From: Zasmidium citrigriseum
Taxonomy: Eukaryota > Ascomycota > Dothideomycetes > Mycosphaerellales > Mycosphaerellaceae
Assembly: GCA_002786025.1 (NCBI GenBank)
Contig: NHNW01000137.1
Coordinates: 1 to 12,608 of the forward strand
Direction: 5' to 3'
DNA length: 12,608 nt
Shown here one piece after another: positions 1-10,690 of the stretch. The notes below the pieces were generated by a model. That model made no database searches, was not told where the DNA came from, and saw only the letters and a list, made by a program, of their open reading frames with translations. The position numbers and the translations under genes were made by a program. Numbering within the stretch: the first letter of the stretch is position 1; every line of letters begins with the position of its first letter.

Positions 1-1128
1 ATTAATAGTACGCTAGATAATAGCCTTTAAAATTAGAGGGGCTACTTCCTTCTATATATTAAACCTAGCGATAAAGGATTAGAGGTACTTCTATCTATCT
101 TCTAGAGCGGCGGTATTAGTATAGTCGCGGAAGAGAATACGGCGTATATTAGCGGTACCCTAGTAGCTCTATATTATACGAAGTATATTACGGTAGTAAT
201 TATAAGCCTCTTTTCCGACTTTATAAGCTTAGCTAACGATAGTAAACTTATCTAGAAGGCTTCCGAGAATCTTCTTAGCTTCTAAACCGAAGGCTTTCTC
301 TAGAGAACTAATAATAAGATCGATATTAACGGCTTCTACGAGAACCTTAAGATTTAGAATAGTATAGATAAAGTAAGCGACCTACTTCTAAACTCGCTCT
401 TCCTATATCGCGATACTAGTACTAAACTCCTATAGGATACTATTAAATACCTTATCGATTATAGTATTCGTAATATCGTTAAAGCTAAGTTAGTCGCGTC
501 GTAGCTAGATCTATTCGGTACCGCTAAGGGCGCTACCTATATAGATACTATCCTCTCCCTCTTAGGTAAGGGTAAGTATTATATTAGCGATAGTATCTTT
601 AGGAACGGCGGTAGTAATATTAGCGCCTTCTCCTATAAGAGGAGCTATAGCGGCTAGTATTATAGAGCGGTAGGGATAGATAGTCTATATAGATAAACTT
701 AATAAAGTTAACGAAGAAGGTAGATCGGAAAAAGGTAATAAAGTAGCGGAGGGTACGCTAAGTAGTTATTCGGTACTAGTATAGAGAGATAGTAGTTAGA
801 AGTTTAGTAGGCTTATATAGCCTAGAGGACCGTAGAAATTACGGGCTCTCCTACTATCGACGGCGTTATTATCCGTAGTAAACTATAAATAGGTATACTT
901 CTAAGGTACCTATAATTAATCTATATAATTCTCGAGCTCGTAATTAGCTACTAAAGGTTAGTTTCGGAAGGGTATAGGCGGCTAAGCGGGTACGGGTAGC
1001 TAGCTTAAGTAAATTAAGGGGTAGATAAAGGACTAAGGTTTAGGCGACTTTTATAGGTAGATCTAGAGTATTCTTATTATCTCGGGGCGGCGGGGATAAG
1101 TTATAAGAGTAGTAGGAGCAAAAACTAG
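1..1128 (+). pseudogene. Unrecognised protein relic, 5' end outside window
   Basis: Plus frame 1, read through TAA/TAG, looks protein-like from base 1 to about 696. It has about 11 stops in 232 codons (under 5%), against about 16 in the codon-aligned minus frame, and a mixed composition with Asp, Glu, Lys and Asn. It includes a predicted helical stretch (about 200-480), then a Gly/Ser-rich part (GKGKYYISDSIF, FRNGGSN). From about 697 to 860 stops become dense (CAA/CAG relics), consistent with a Gln- and Arg-rich linker (T-Q-Q-S-Q-R-R-R type). I do not recognise the family and see no catalytic motif. It points toward pol, so the two would be convergent. The minus frames cannot be excluded, because antisense of a codon-biased gene can look open. 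Confidence 0.35.
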
Positions 1129-1129
1129 A

Positions 1130-1154
1130 GTTCGTACCCTACTAGGGTATAAAC
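1130..1154. repeat. 25-bp palindrome, copy A
   Basis: Left arm gttcgtaccc, loop tacta, right arm gggtataaac, followed by gtaaaa. It lies close to the end of the readable plus-strand relic at the left edge. Confidence 0.82.
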
Positions 1155-3823
1155 GTAAAAAGAGGCGTTACTAGCTTATAGATTAGGACTAGAAGCTTTA
1201 ATATTAATCTAGATCTATCGTTAAACTTTAAAATAACTATACGCGGTCCCGGGGTAGCTACCGATTAGGCCCCCCCTTATCTAGGATAGCGCTAGTCTCT
1301 AGCCTCTATCTATATAGGGGAGGATTAAGGCTAGCTACTATCCGATATAAGCTTTTAGCCTACTAATCTAGTCGGCGGATAAGGTCGGCTTATTAGTTTA
1401 GAAGGTACGGAATAGTTCTAGGAGCGCCGCCGATAGTACGGATACGTATATTTCCTCTAACGAGGGCGTCTAGACTAGAAGTAGTATCTAGCGTACGTTC
1501 TAGTATATTATTAGCGTATCTAAGCTAATATATCGAGCGGCGACTATCTCTAGAGCTAGGGATTAGGTGCTTTCGAAGATCTTCGAGTTACTATTATAGC
1601 TCTAGTTCCTAAGAAGTACGAAAATCCCCCGCTAGAGTATATTCCTAAAGGATATATTCCTATAAAGCTAGTTCTTAATATAGATACCGTAGATTCTCTT
1701 TAATCTCTCTAATATTAAAGCGTAGGTAGCGGTTATCGTCGCGCTAATAGCTAGCTCCCTATTATAAGAGTTAAAATATTCGTATTCGAGGTTAGCTATA
1801 GGTAAGGCGTAGTTCGATAATATTAAAGAGGTAGTACTCGTAGAAGTTAGGAGGAATATTTTATATAAGCTCCTAGGCTCGCCTCTCTTCGGAGAGCTAA
1901 ATAGTACAGAGTTAAGAGTAGTCGGCTTTAAGGGACTTAATTAGATCTTCGATATCGCGAATTCGCTATCTATAAGCTACCTATATCGTTAGTTTAGTAT
2001 TTAGGAGTTAGAGGATATAGTTACGTTCTATCTAAAGTTCTAGGGATTCGGTCTCGATAACTAGTACGAGATCTTCGAGAGTAGTTATCTTTAGACAGTT
2101 TTAGCGATAGTAGTATAGGCGTAGTACTCCGAGTAGTTTTAGAATAGGGCGGGCGACGATATAACTACTCCTAGGCGTTAGCCGCGCTCGTACCCGAGTA
2201 GGGTATAAACTCCCTAAAGGGCTATCCTATTAATATACTAATAGATACTAGGGAGAATCTAGAGCTCTAGTATTAGTAGCTAAGAAATCCTCGTAGTTAG
2301 CCGAGAAGAGCTCCTTTCTTAATTCTAAATACGGACGGATAGTAAGGGTAAGAGAAAGGGGTAATATATTATAATCTCCTAATACTAGTAGTAGCGAAAG
2401 GATATAAAGTAAGTATTATAAAGGAAAGGTATAAAATAGGAAAAGATAGTAGAGTAGAAGTTAATTACTTTACTAGAGAACTCCGAGTTAAAGGCTTAGT
2501 TAGAGCGGTATATAGCCTTAGCTATTAGCCTCCTTATTTATACCTCCCTCCTAGTCCTTCGGCCTAAAGCTATCTATACCTCTCTAAATTTAAAGCTTTA
2601 GAGCGCCTATCCTAGGCTAGGCGGATAGCCTTATAGTAGTAATTTAAGATTACTCTTATCGGATACGTATAAATGTATTAGCTAGTTATAGCCTTATAAG
2701 GCGGTCGACTTCCTCTTAACGACGTCTAAGGTTAGCCTAGCGGCGATCGAGCTCGGCTTCGTACTCGCTTTAGTTTATAACTATTCCGCGGCGGATCCTC
2801 TAGCGGATAGATACCTATAGCTAGTTAGGGAACGAGTAGGTACTAGGCGCTAGTATCGCTAGTAGTAGAGTACTAAGGCGGAAGATAGATTAGCGAGTAT
2901 TAAAGGCGCGAGGGTTAGGCTAGGTATAGCGGCGCTCTAAGTCTTACTATATACTAAGAGTCTAACGCCCCTAGAAGTCGCCGAGTCCGCGGTATTTATT
3001 AATAATACGGTCTTAAAGGCAGGCGTCGGAATTAGCGGCCTAAAGCGATAGGTAGATCTCGTTAAGGTTAAAGGCGGGGTTAAGCTCGCCGTTTCTCTAG
3101 TTCTACGCTCCTAAGCGTAGAAGGTAGATAATAGAAGTATTTAGCCGAGAAGCTAGGATACGCGGCTCGATAACGCTAGTATAATACTACTATCTCTTAG
3201 TAGCGGTTAGTACTCGGTTTAAGCTCTACTACTACTTATTTATTATCTAATTACTATCTTAAGTTTTATCTAGCTATAGCTTATCTAGCTTTAGATCTAT
3301 ATCCTAGAGTAAGCGGTAGATACGACCGATATTAGTAATATAGCGCTTTATCGCTTCTATATAGGTATAATCTCTATAGCTAGTATAGGTATCGGAAGCT
3401 AGATACTCTATCTCCTAACGGAGCTTATCTCCTTCGAGGCGGATAACTTCCTTTAGGGCGCGGATATCGCTTATATTAGCGGTACTAGCGGAGGCGGCTC
3501 TCGTATAGTAGGCGTTTAGCTTTTAATAAAGCTCCTATAGCTTTAGAAGAGAATCGCCTCTACGTAGGTCGCTAGAAAGTTCGAGTCGTAGCGTAGTAGA
3601 GAAGAAGTTAAAATTCGCGCGTAGGCGGGAAGTCGTACTAGCGGTACTAGTAGCGCGCTATTCCCGAATAGGAAGTTACGACACGTAATCCGCTCTAGTT
3701 CGAATTAGTTCTTATCTAGCTATTAGTAAGTTAAAGAAGTATACTATCCGTAGTCCTCTCTAGTTCTAAAGTATACTAATACTAGTAGGGAGCCTAGGGA
3801 TATCGTAATTTAGTAGTAAATAG
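1155..3823. other. Unassigned RIP-degraded sequence between palindromes
   Basis: I recognise no domain in this stretch. Plus frame 1 continues in phase from the left-edge relic, and parts of it read well: about 1,813-1,940 has no stop in 43 codons, and 2,881-3,105 has two in 75. Overall stop density is near 10%, and two minus-strand frames are equally or slightly more open (8-9%) but give Leu/Ser/Arg/Pro/Trp-rich sequence typical of antisense. It may hold one or two further relic genes (1,155-2,185 and 2,211-3,823) or be non-coding. A seven-C run at 1,270-1,276 is the only notable homopolymer. Confidence 0.3.
2186..2210. repeat. 25-bp palindrome, copy B
   Basis: Left arm gctcgtaccc, loop gagta, right arm gggtataaac. 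It lies inside the unassigned left part, 1,613 bp from copy C and 1,031 bp from copy A. With A and C it shares the same phase on the plus strand. Confidence 0.8.
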
Positions 3824-3848
3824 GTTCGTACCCTAGCGGAGTACGAAC
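3824..3848. repeat. 25-bp palindrome, copy C (after pol)
   Basis: Left arm gttcgtaccc, loop tagcg, right arm gagtacgaac. The arms pair at nine of ten positions, the best of the five. It keeps acgaac where the other copies have ataaac, which hints that it had GCG rather than GCA before RIP. It is followed by gtaaaa, as in copy A. Confidence 0.85.
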
Positions 3849-4859
3849 GTAAAAGTCGGCTATATAAGATATTAACGTACCTTCCTCTAGTATAGGCGGT
3901 AGGTAGCTCTAACCGCTAACGGCGCTAGCGGTTAAAGCTTTCGAAATTAATCCTTAGTTAAGGTTTAATAAAGAGAGAAAGGAATCTATCTTATATAGAC
4001 GCTAGGAGGCGTATAGTAGCTATTCCTAGCGGTAGCGGTATCGACTACGCGAGGAAGGCGTTTTTATAAGGAAGGTATAATTATATACTCGAGGTCCGAG
4101 TAAAGCGAGCGTTTCTAGTCGAAGTTAATAAAGATTTTAGCGTTAAGGCGGCGAATTAACAAATTTCGAGTAGGTTAGTCGTACCTTTAGTACCCCTCCC
4201 TTTCTAAAGAGCTTATCCGATCTAATCGTAGTTAAGGATAAGCGATATCTTCGGTATCTTTAGGCTAGGCTTGCCGCTTAGCTAGTCTTATTCGGGCTAT
4301 TATTCTCTAAAGACTCGGTATTAGAATCTATATCGCTAGTATTATCGTCGCTAGTATCGTTAATCTCCTCTAGATCCGGATCTTTAGATAGGCGGTATTC
4401 CGTTAAAGTCTAGAATAGATATATAACCTTCTTTAGAAGATAATAGGCGAACGTACTATTTATAGGCGTACTATCTAGCTCTTCTAGTAGATACGAGTAT
4501 AACTTATCGGGCTCGCGATCTAGAAGCGGCTTCCGTTCTCGAATTCGGAATAGCCCTTTCTATCTAAATACTAATTTCTTAGATTTATTATACTTTAAAG
4601 CGGCTCGGTATATAAGGACGATATTACTAGGCTAGTATTCTTTAAAGGTAATATTATACTAGGAGTTATAGTATTCCTTAGTAGCCGCTTTTATCCTTAC
4701 CTAGCGAGCTCGAAGTTCTTAGATCGTTCCTTTAAGGCGTTAAAGTTATTCGGCCCTATACTATAATAACGTAGCTTAGTCTCGAACTTTTCCCTAGTCC
4801 CGAGTACTCTTAGTAGGATACTCTACTTCGATAGGAAGTATAGCCTCGTACCTAAATAT

Positions 4860-5300
4860 TATAGCGGCTAGCGTTAATCTAGTATAGGAGTTAGTCGTCG
4901 TCCTCTTAGCCTAAGTTACTAATAGAACCTATTACCGCTACCCCTTTATAGTCCTAGCTATTAGCTTAGATAGGGTAGCGAGAACTAGATAGTAGCTGAC
5001 TTTAACTAGAGTATTAGCGTAGGGATTATATAGCGAGATCTAGATACGTTTAACGCCTATACTAGTAAGAAGTAAGGTAACTTCCCTAGCGTATTCTTAG
5101 GTATTATCTAGAACGATCTCTAACGCGGCTCTATATCTATAGAAGATATCCGAATATAGCTAGTCTACGATTATACGAGCCGTAATCTTCTTCGAAGGGC
5201 GATTAACTAGTTTAATCTCTAGCTAGCTACTAAGTACCTCCCTTACTACGAGTAATAAGCCGCCGCTATTAATATAAATAGGATTAGCGACCTATCTCTC
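4860..5300 (-). other. Integrase catalytic core (DDE)
   Basis: The core follows the zinc module. The second Asp sits in IVLDNT (codon GAT, plus 5,106-5,108), and the Glu in NPYANTLVKV is now Lys (AAA, plus 5,001-5,003), 34 residues later, which is close to the D-x35-E spacing. The likely first Asp is Asn (AAT, plus 5,283-5,285). The ISLYNPYAN stretch corresponds to the conserved S-x-Y-x-P-x-x-N box, and LPIEVEYPT downstream (near 4,825) to the post-core region common in Gypsy integrases. It would insert the cDNA into the host chromosome. Confidence 0.82.
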
Positions 5301-5363
5301 TCTAATAAAGGCTTAGTAGGTAGGCCGAAGTTTAGTATAGCGAGAGTAACTATTTCTAAAGTT

Positions 5364-5480
5364 GTACTCTCTATAGGTTTTAAAGTATTTCGAATAGGCT
5401 AGGTATAGTCCCTCCTACTAGTACCTTCGACTAATTATATCGAATATAATATCGGTACTTCTATAGCTATCTTCTTTATA
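5364..5480 (-). other. Integrase HHCC zinc-binding module
   Basis: In the pol frame the residues at plus 5,478-5,480 and 5,463-5,465 are Tyr codons (TAT) spaced as His-x4-His, and those at 5,373-5,375 and 5,364-5,366 are TAT and TAC spaced as Cys-x2-Cys, 29 residues on. All four are explained by CAT/CAC or TGT/TGC converted by RIP. This is the N-terminal zinc module of retroelement integrase. It lies just before the catalytic core. Confidence 0.75.
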
Positions 5481-5834
5481 GAACTAGCGAAGAATCTCTT
5501 CCTACTTATAGGGTTCGTCTATTACTCTCTATAGTAGCGAGAATTTATAAGGTTAACGAAAGAGAATACCTCCCTAGACTATAAACTTTCGAGATTTTAG
5601 CGCTAATACTTTATACCGCTACTTGTCTATACTACGTAGGCGCTAGCGTTTAGTAGTAATCTAGGCTAGTTACTAGGAAGTCTCCGAATACTATTTAGGG
5701 TAGTCTAATATACTAGGTTCTTCCTATAGGCGAGTAGTAACTTATATAGGATAGCTAAGATAGAAGGCGTCGTCGATTATCTCTTCTAAATCTTCCTCCT
5801 TGGCTAGCTCTTTAATATCCTCTTTAGTCGCTAG

Positions 5835-6230
5835 CTTTTAGGAAAGGCTATCGAGTATAGAGTATTTACTTCCTAGAATATATCTAACTTCGAAGGTAAA
5901 GAGCTAGATCTAGGCGAGCTATCTTATTATAGCCGTATTAGGAAGGTCGGACGTAGCCTTATTTAGTTAATATATTAGTATATTAGTATTAACTTTAAGG
6001 ATAAAGAACATTCTAAACAGCTATAGTTTTAGCTTCCGGAGGGACTTTAATACTCCTAAGTATTTATGCTTTCTAGAATCGTACTTTTTCTCGAGATCGC
6101 TAAATAGTCCGGATTCGTACTATACTAGATATCGGAGTTTAGGCTTATTAGACTCGTACTATATTAGAACCGCGCCCTAACTATCGCTAGAAGCGTCGAT
6201 AGTAAGGATAATATCCCTAGTATCCTCCGA
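5835..6230 (-). other. RNase H domain
   Basis: The frame reads IILTIDASSDS*GAVLI at about 6,165-6,220, matching the first catalytic Asp box of Gypsy RNase H (Asp codon GAC at plus 6,195-6,197), with KHKYLGVLKSL, VNTNILIY and ILGSKYSILDSLS following in the expected order. In VNTN the former Asp is Asn, as RIP predicts. The domain removes the RNA strand of the RNA:DNA hybrid during reverse transcription. It lies directly after the RT connection and before integrase. Confidence 0.82.
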
Positions 6231-6559
6231 GTAGTTAATAGATTTTAAAGCTAGGGCTTCGATAAGTAACTTAGTAATAGAGTCTATCGTAAACTATTAG
6301 TCCTTACCCTATACGAACTCCGAATCCTTCTGTAGTAAGGTAAAGAGCGGCTTTCTACGAGTAGCTAACTTAGGTATCTATATCTAGAAGTAAATAACTA
6401 GTCCTATCTAGATACGAATATCCTTTTAGTAAGTAGGTGTTAGCTATTCGAGGATCTTACGAACTCTCCTAGTATCCGGATATCGGCTATCTTTATTAGT
6501 AATATAGCCGACAATCTTAATCTTCTTATAAAGAAGCTAGAGTTTCTTCCTAGTAATCG

Positions 6560-7150
6560 TAGCTCTAGAGCGCTCGAGATTAGCTAGTATAGTATTAATA
6601 CTCTAGATATATTCTACGATAAATCTCCGAAGGCTAGGCTCTACCTCTTCGTAGTTATAGTATAACTTTAGCCCTTTAATACTAATATTATCTAGGAATA
6701 GCTAGGCTCGATAGGAGATATATTCTATTAGTACTTAGGTAATTACCTAGATAAACTATACTACTAAGTTAGTAGCTCCTTAAGGTAGAGTCGTCTATCT
6801 AAATAGGCCTAGTAGTATATCGAAAGAAGTAATATCTTAGTAGGATTCGTATAGAGTAACGTTATTATAGCTAGAGAATATATCGATTAGGCTAGTAATA
6901 ATATACCTCGCGAAGTCTTCTAAGAAGCTATCCGTATCTAGCGGTAAGTTCGTATCTCGTATAGTAACTTTATTAATTAAAATCGTAGTATTAATTAATC
7001 GATACTTCTTCGTCTCCTTCTTAGCTACTAAGAAATATAGGTTACGATAGCTAGTATAGCTAGTTTTAATCGTTTTAGCGCGTATTCGATTACGGAGTAT
7101 CTCCTCGACGATAGGGCGAAGTAATAGGTTAAGCTAGTATAGAGGATATT
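6560..7150 (-). other. Reverse transcriptase domain
   Basis: Readable landmarks in order are YFLVAKK (about 7,015-7,040), YRLINTT, INKVTIRDTNLP, ITSLIDIFSSYNNV (palm motif A region; SGYDQV before RIP), ITSFDILLGLFR*TTLP*GATN (motif B, LPQGATN before RIP) and FLDN at 6,687-6,698. The last is the catalytic FLDD box with the second Asp (GAT) turned to Asn (AAT) by TG-to-TA. These are hallmark motifs of Ty3/Gypsy RT, which copies the element RNA into cDNA. RIP has removed a catalytic Asp and placed several stops in the palm. Confidence 0.9.
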
Positions 7151-7838
7151 ACTAAGGCGTATATAGAACTATTCGGATATACTAGGGACTAATTACTTCT
7201 TCCTAGATCTAACCTAGATACTTAAAGCTATAAGCTAGTATAGCTTCCTAATTAAAGAGTATCTTATAAATTAGTTCTAACTCTAGTAGTAGTATATTAA
7301 TCCCGATCTTAATAGTATCTAGTCGCTTCTAAGTTAGTCGGCTCCCCTAGAGAATATTAGAAAACTTCTTAATTAAGTACTTCCTATTAAACTTCCTAGT
7401 CCCGGGAGGAAGTATAGCTTCGTACGCGAGGTAATTATCTCTCTATATTAAGGAGCTACTAGGGCGAGAACTATCTGTTTTAAATCCGTCCTTATTAATA
7501 GGGCGAACTTTATTAGCCTTACGCTTATATATAGTATATATATTAGCTAATATACTAAAAGGGGCGCCCTAGTAACTACGATAAGCCTTCCTTCGCTATC
7601 TACGTATAGCCTTATTAATAGTTATAGCGAGGAGAATCGAATTAATATCGTCGCTATCGCCCTATTCTTCGATATAAAGAAATTTAGATTAGGAGGGCGA
7701 AATCTCGGAATTAGTAGTAGTAACGTTATAGTATCGAAGATTTTTAACTCCTCTACCCCTATTTTAGACTACGAATACGGTAAGGCGTAATAGAACGTCT
7801 TAGGGAGTATAATTCTAGGAGTAATTAGGGATCCTCGA

Positions 7839-7863
7839 GTTCGTACCCTAGTAGAGTATAAAC
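7839..7863. repeat. 25-bp palindrome, copy D (gag/pol junction)
   Basis: Left arm gttcgtaccc, loop tagta, right arm gagtataaac. It sits where the best-supported minus-strand frame changes from gag-pro to pol. The loop is the reverse complement of that in copies A and E, so the copy is in the opposite orientation. Confidence 0.82.
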
Positions 7864-8199
7864 TATAAATCTTTAAGATCTTTATAGATCTCGGGGCGCG
7901 AGCCCTTTAGATTATTAAACCTATAAATCTTAGCGAGATCGAGGTCCTCTTAATTATCCTAATAGACTAGGAGAATCGTAAATACTCCTACTAATAAATA
8001 AGGAACTAGCGTAGGGAGTAGAACTCCTATAATTTTAGGTTCCTAGGCCTAAGTAAGATATTATTAGTACGCTTACGACCTTTAGAATCGGCCTAAATCG
8101 CTATAAAGTAGACCGAGTTCCCTTAGGTATCCGTAATCGAGTATTCCTAGGTACTATTATCGTAAGCCGAGGCTATAAGGCGGACGTAGCGAATTTATA

Positions 8200-8550
8200 G
8201 TATACTAAGGATAAAAGGGGTCTCGTTAGCTTTAGAAATAAGGAAGTCCTATTTAATAGTAACCCTATAAACTAAGATCCTTAACCCTCTCGTAATACCT
8301 AAGAAGTCGTATAGCCCGCTAGCCCCGTTTATGTTAATAGTAATATTCCCGGAGATAGGAAGGCCGAGTTTAGAGACTAGGCGGTAGCTTATAATATATC
8401 CTTTAGACCTCGTATCGACGAGAGCTTTATAGAGGACACGATTCTCTCTAATATATACTAGAACCTAGGGGCTAGGGGTTATAGTAAATTTGTCGGTAAC
8501 GCTAGAGAGGTTAACTTTACTCCCCTCCTTATATAGATAATAAATAGGGG
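8200..8550 (-). other. Retropepsin-like aspartic protease domain
   Basis: The gag frame reads YKALVDTRSKG at about 8,390-8,430, followed about ten residues later by LVSKLGLP, and farther on by FLISKANETPFILSIL. This matches the retroelement protease pattern: active-site Asp-Thr/Ser-Gly, then a Leu-rich stretch with LGLP, then a terminal ILG-like motif. The catalytic Asp is codon GAT (plus 8,414-8,416). The following Gly is Arg (AGG), a change that is not the standard RIP context. The enzyme would have cleaved Gag-Pol. Confidence 0.78.
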
Positions 8551-9751
8551 GAGGTAAGCGCCGTTTAGTATCTCTAGTTATCGTAAGGGATCGTACTAAG
8601 ACCGCTTTTTATTCCTTACTATTATCGTCTTCGGAATCTATACCGTTATTAGGCTTAATATTCTCTTTATCGTTAGAGAGCCTATTACTAGTAGATAATA
8701 AGCTATTCTCGGTATACGAGTTAAAGACGGAGTTAGCCTAGAACCCTTTAAGCTTATTTATAAATTCTAGAGTATTAGCTAGGCGCTAGGAGAAATACTT
8801 AGCGAATCCTTTCTTATACTTTAATAAGGCGCCGATAGTAGTCTCGACGGGAGTATCTATAATAACCCTCGTCTAGAATAGCTTCGGATCCCTATTTCTA
8901 TACTCGTAGACGTAGTAGCTAAAGGTCTTCGTCTTAGGATCTCCCTTTCGGGTACTACGGGGAGTATTTAAAGGAGCGGCTTCCTAGGATTCTAGATTAG
9001 CTTAACTATTATTACCGCGGAGAGTAGCCGTATTATCCTTATTAGTAATATCCTTAATCCGAGGCTATAATCCTCTCCCGTTTACTTACGACTACGATTC
9101 TAGGAGATCGGATAGGGATATATTAGACGCTCGTAGCTATCTTGTCTTAGTAGCCTTCGACTACTCGGCCTCTTTCTTTAATAGGATTTTAGTAGGGTTA
9201 TTAAAGCGAACTTCCTTTCCTTTCGAAGAAGAAGGACTAGCTTAGGCCCGAATAGCTACTAAAGCTTAGTATTCTAGGGTAACGCTAAAGGATCTATACC
9301 TATCTTATACCGTACTACTATTAGTAGCTAGTACTTTAGTCCGCTAAATACTATAGTAATAAATACTAAGCTCTAGTAGGATATAGTTATTATCTTCCTT
9401 AGGTAATATATATTAAGAGTTATATAGCGAACCCTATATACTAGCTATAGTACCCTTATTAGCTAGAGGTGTCTAAGCTAGCGGCGTCTAGGATATCGTA
9501 GGCGGCGTAATAGAGTTATCGTTAGTACGCTACTTCTAAAGAAACTCTTTAGTATCGATACTAGGGATAATAATAGAGTAATCTAGGAAAGCGGATCTAA
9601 TTACTAGGAGTATACTATATAGCTTAGGCTTACTACGGTCCTAACGCTACTATATAGGAGCGGCGCTAGTACCGTCCTTTAGCCCTAGATACTATCGCTT
9701 ATTAGGTCCCACCTAATAAAAGCTAAGCTTAAGGAATATCTTAAAGGTATT

Positions 9752-9793
9752 ATAGTCCTAACTCTAATAACTCGAGGATCCGTAATTCTAGTA
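9752..9793 (-). other. CCHC zinc knuckle of Gag
   Basis: The 14 codons read Y-*-N-Y-G-S-S-S-Y-*-S-*-D-Y. Reversing RIP (TGC/TGT to TAC/TAT, CAT/CAC to TAT/TAC, TGG or CAG to TAG) gives Cys-x2-Cys-x4-His-x4-Cys with exact spacing. The knuckle binds the genomic RNA for packaging. All four zinc ligands have been lost to Tyr. The GSSSH core is typical of Gag nucleocapsid knuckles. Confidence 0.8.
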
Positions 9794-10149
9794 TAGGCTA
9801 TCTATCTCCGGGCCTATTTTTAGTATAGTCCGGGACTAGTTAAAGGTATACACCCCTATAGAAGCCTAAGGGGTAGCCTAATTAATAGTCTACGGGTATA
9901 GAGGTTAAGCTCCTAGATTTATAGCCCTTTAGAGTATAGCTAGCTCTATCCTATTTAGTCGCTCTATAAGGGCTTCTATATTAGTATCGTAGATAGTCCT
10001 AGGGGTTACCTTCGATAGATTAGTATCTAGAATAGGCTACCTTTACTTAACTAACTACTATAGCTTACGGAGATACGAAGAGTATTCCCTCTATAATAAG
10101 TTAAAAGCCTCGTTACCCTTAATAGTCCTTACGGTATTATTATAGATCT

Positions 10150-10690
10150 TATCGAAGTCCCGATAGGTGTCCTCTTTAAAAGGATTAATCTAATAGCGAG
10201 TATATATCTTACGGGCTAATAAAGGTAGTAGGCTATAGAGGAATAAACGAGTCTTTAAATTCGGTTCTATATCTATATTTTTAATTCGAGAGTATCTAGT
10301 ATAGAACTAGCGGTAGTAGTCGAGAAGGCGATTATCTATAGTCCGTAGTATTAACGACAACTATTCTAAATACTAGCGGGTACTAAGTAGTATAAACGTA
10401 TTAGCCTAAGTAAACTCCTTAGATACCTCCTTATAGAAAGTCTTCTAATTATACTTACCCTATTCCTCTAAACGATAGACCCTTTTAATTCGTTTAATAC
10501 GAGGGCGGATAATAGGATCTATATTTAGTAGGAATCGGCGGACCTTCTTAGTATTACTAGCTTAGGGGAAGTATTCCTCTAAAAGAGTATTAAACCTATC
10601 GAGGAAGGCTAAAACGTTACTTCTATTAAAATATAGATTATTAGCCGAGCCTAGAAAAGGTATCTTTAGGTATAACTAAGTAATAGCCGG
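10150..10690 (-). other. Gag (capsid-like) core domain
   Basis: In the gag frame this part reads as a compact, helical, basic and aromatic domain with a retrotransposon Gag layout. It opens with a short Phe-Asn-Arg-Ser stretch, then a helix of the type FLDRFNTLLEEYF, then KKVRRFLLNID and a Tyr/Arg-rich run ending near PFKEDTYRDF. It lies about 200-380 residues from the frame start and well before the zinc knuckle, which is the usual position. Assignment rests on pattern and position, not on an alignment. Confidence 0.65.

Larger units (their letters stand above)
4128..7841 (-). pseudogene. pol polyprotein relic (RT-RNase H-integrase)
   Basis: This is a minus-strand frame of about 1,240 codons (codon low coordinates congruent to 0 modulo 3), open if TAA/TAG are read as former Gln/Trp codons. 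After about 230 residues of linker come reverse transcriptase (about 6,560-7,150), RNase H (about 5,835-6,230), the integrase zinc module (5,364-5,480), the integrase core (about 4,860-5,300) and a C-terminal part to about 4,330, ending in an acidic Asp/Asn/Ser tail. No indel is needed anywhere. No Met codon survives near the start, and the first plausible former ATG codons lie some 80 residues in, so pol may have been expressed by frameshifting from gag-pro. The true stop is unclear: TGA would have become TAA. The frame stays readable weakly to the palindrome at 3,824. I see no chromodomain. Confidence 0.87.

Noticed and set aside
1155..3823. Minus-strand continuation of pol or an env-like gene
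   Set aside because: The minus frame in phase with pol has a similar stop density but reads Leu/Ser/Arg/Pro/Trp-rich with few acidic residues, typical of antisense; no signal or membrane pattern stands out.
1130..3848. Palindromes as an in-frame repeated peptide of a polyprotein
   Set aside because: Copies A, B and C share a plus-strand phase, but D and E fall in other phases, and symmetry of the arms explains similar peptides on both strands. A nucleic-acid role is simpler.
3849..4127. Extension of pol to the palindrome at 3,824
   Set aside because: The frame can be read on with stops, but no conserved motif lies beyond about 4,330, and a former TGA stop would be indistinguishable from converted Gln or Trp codons.
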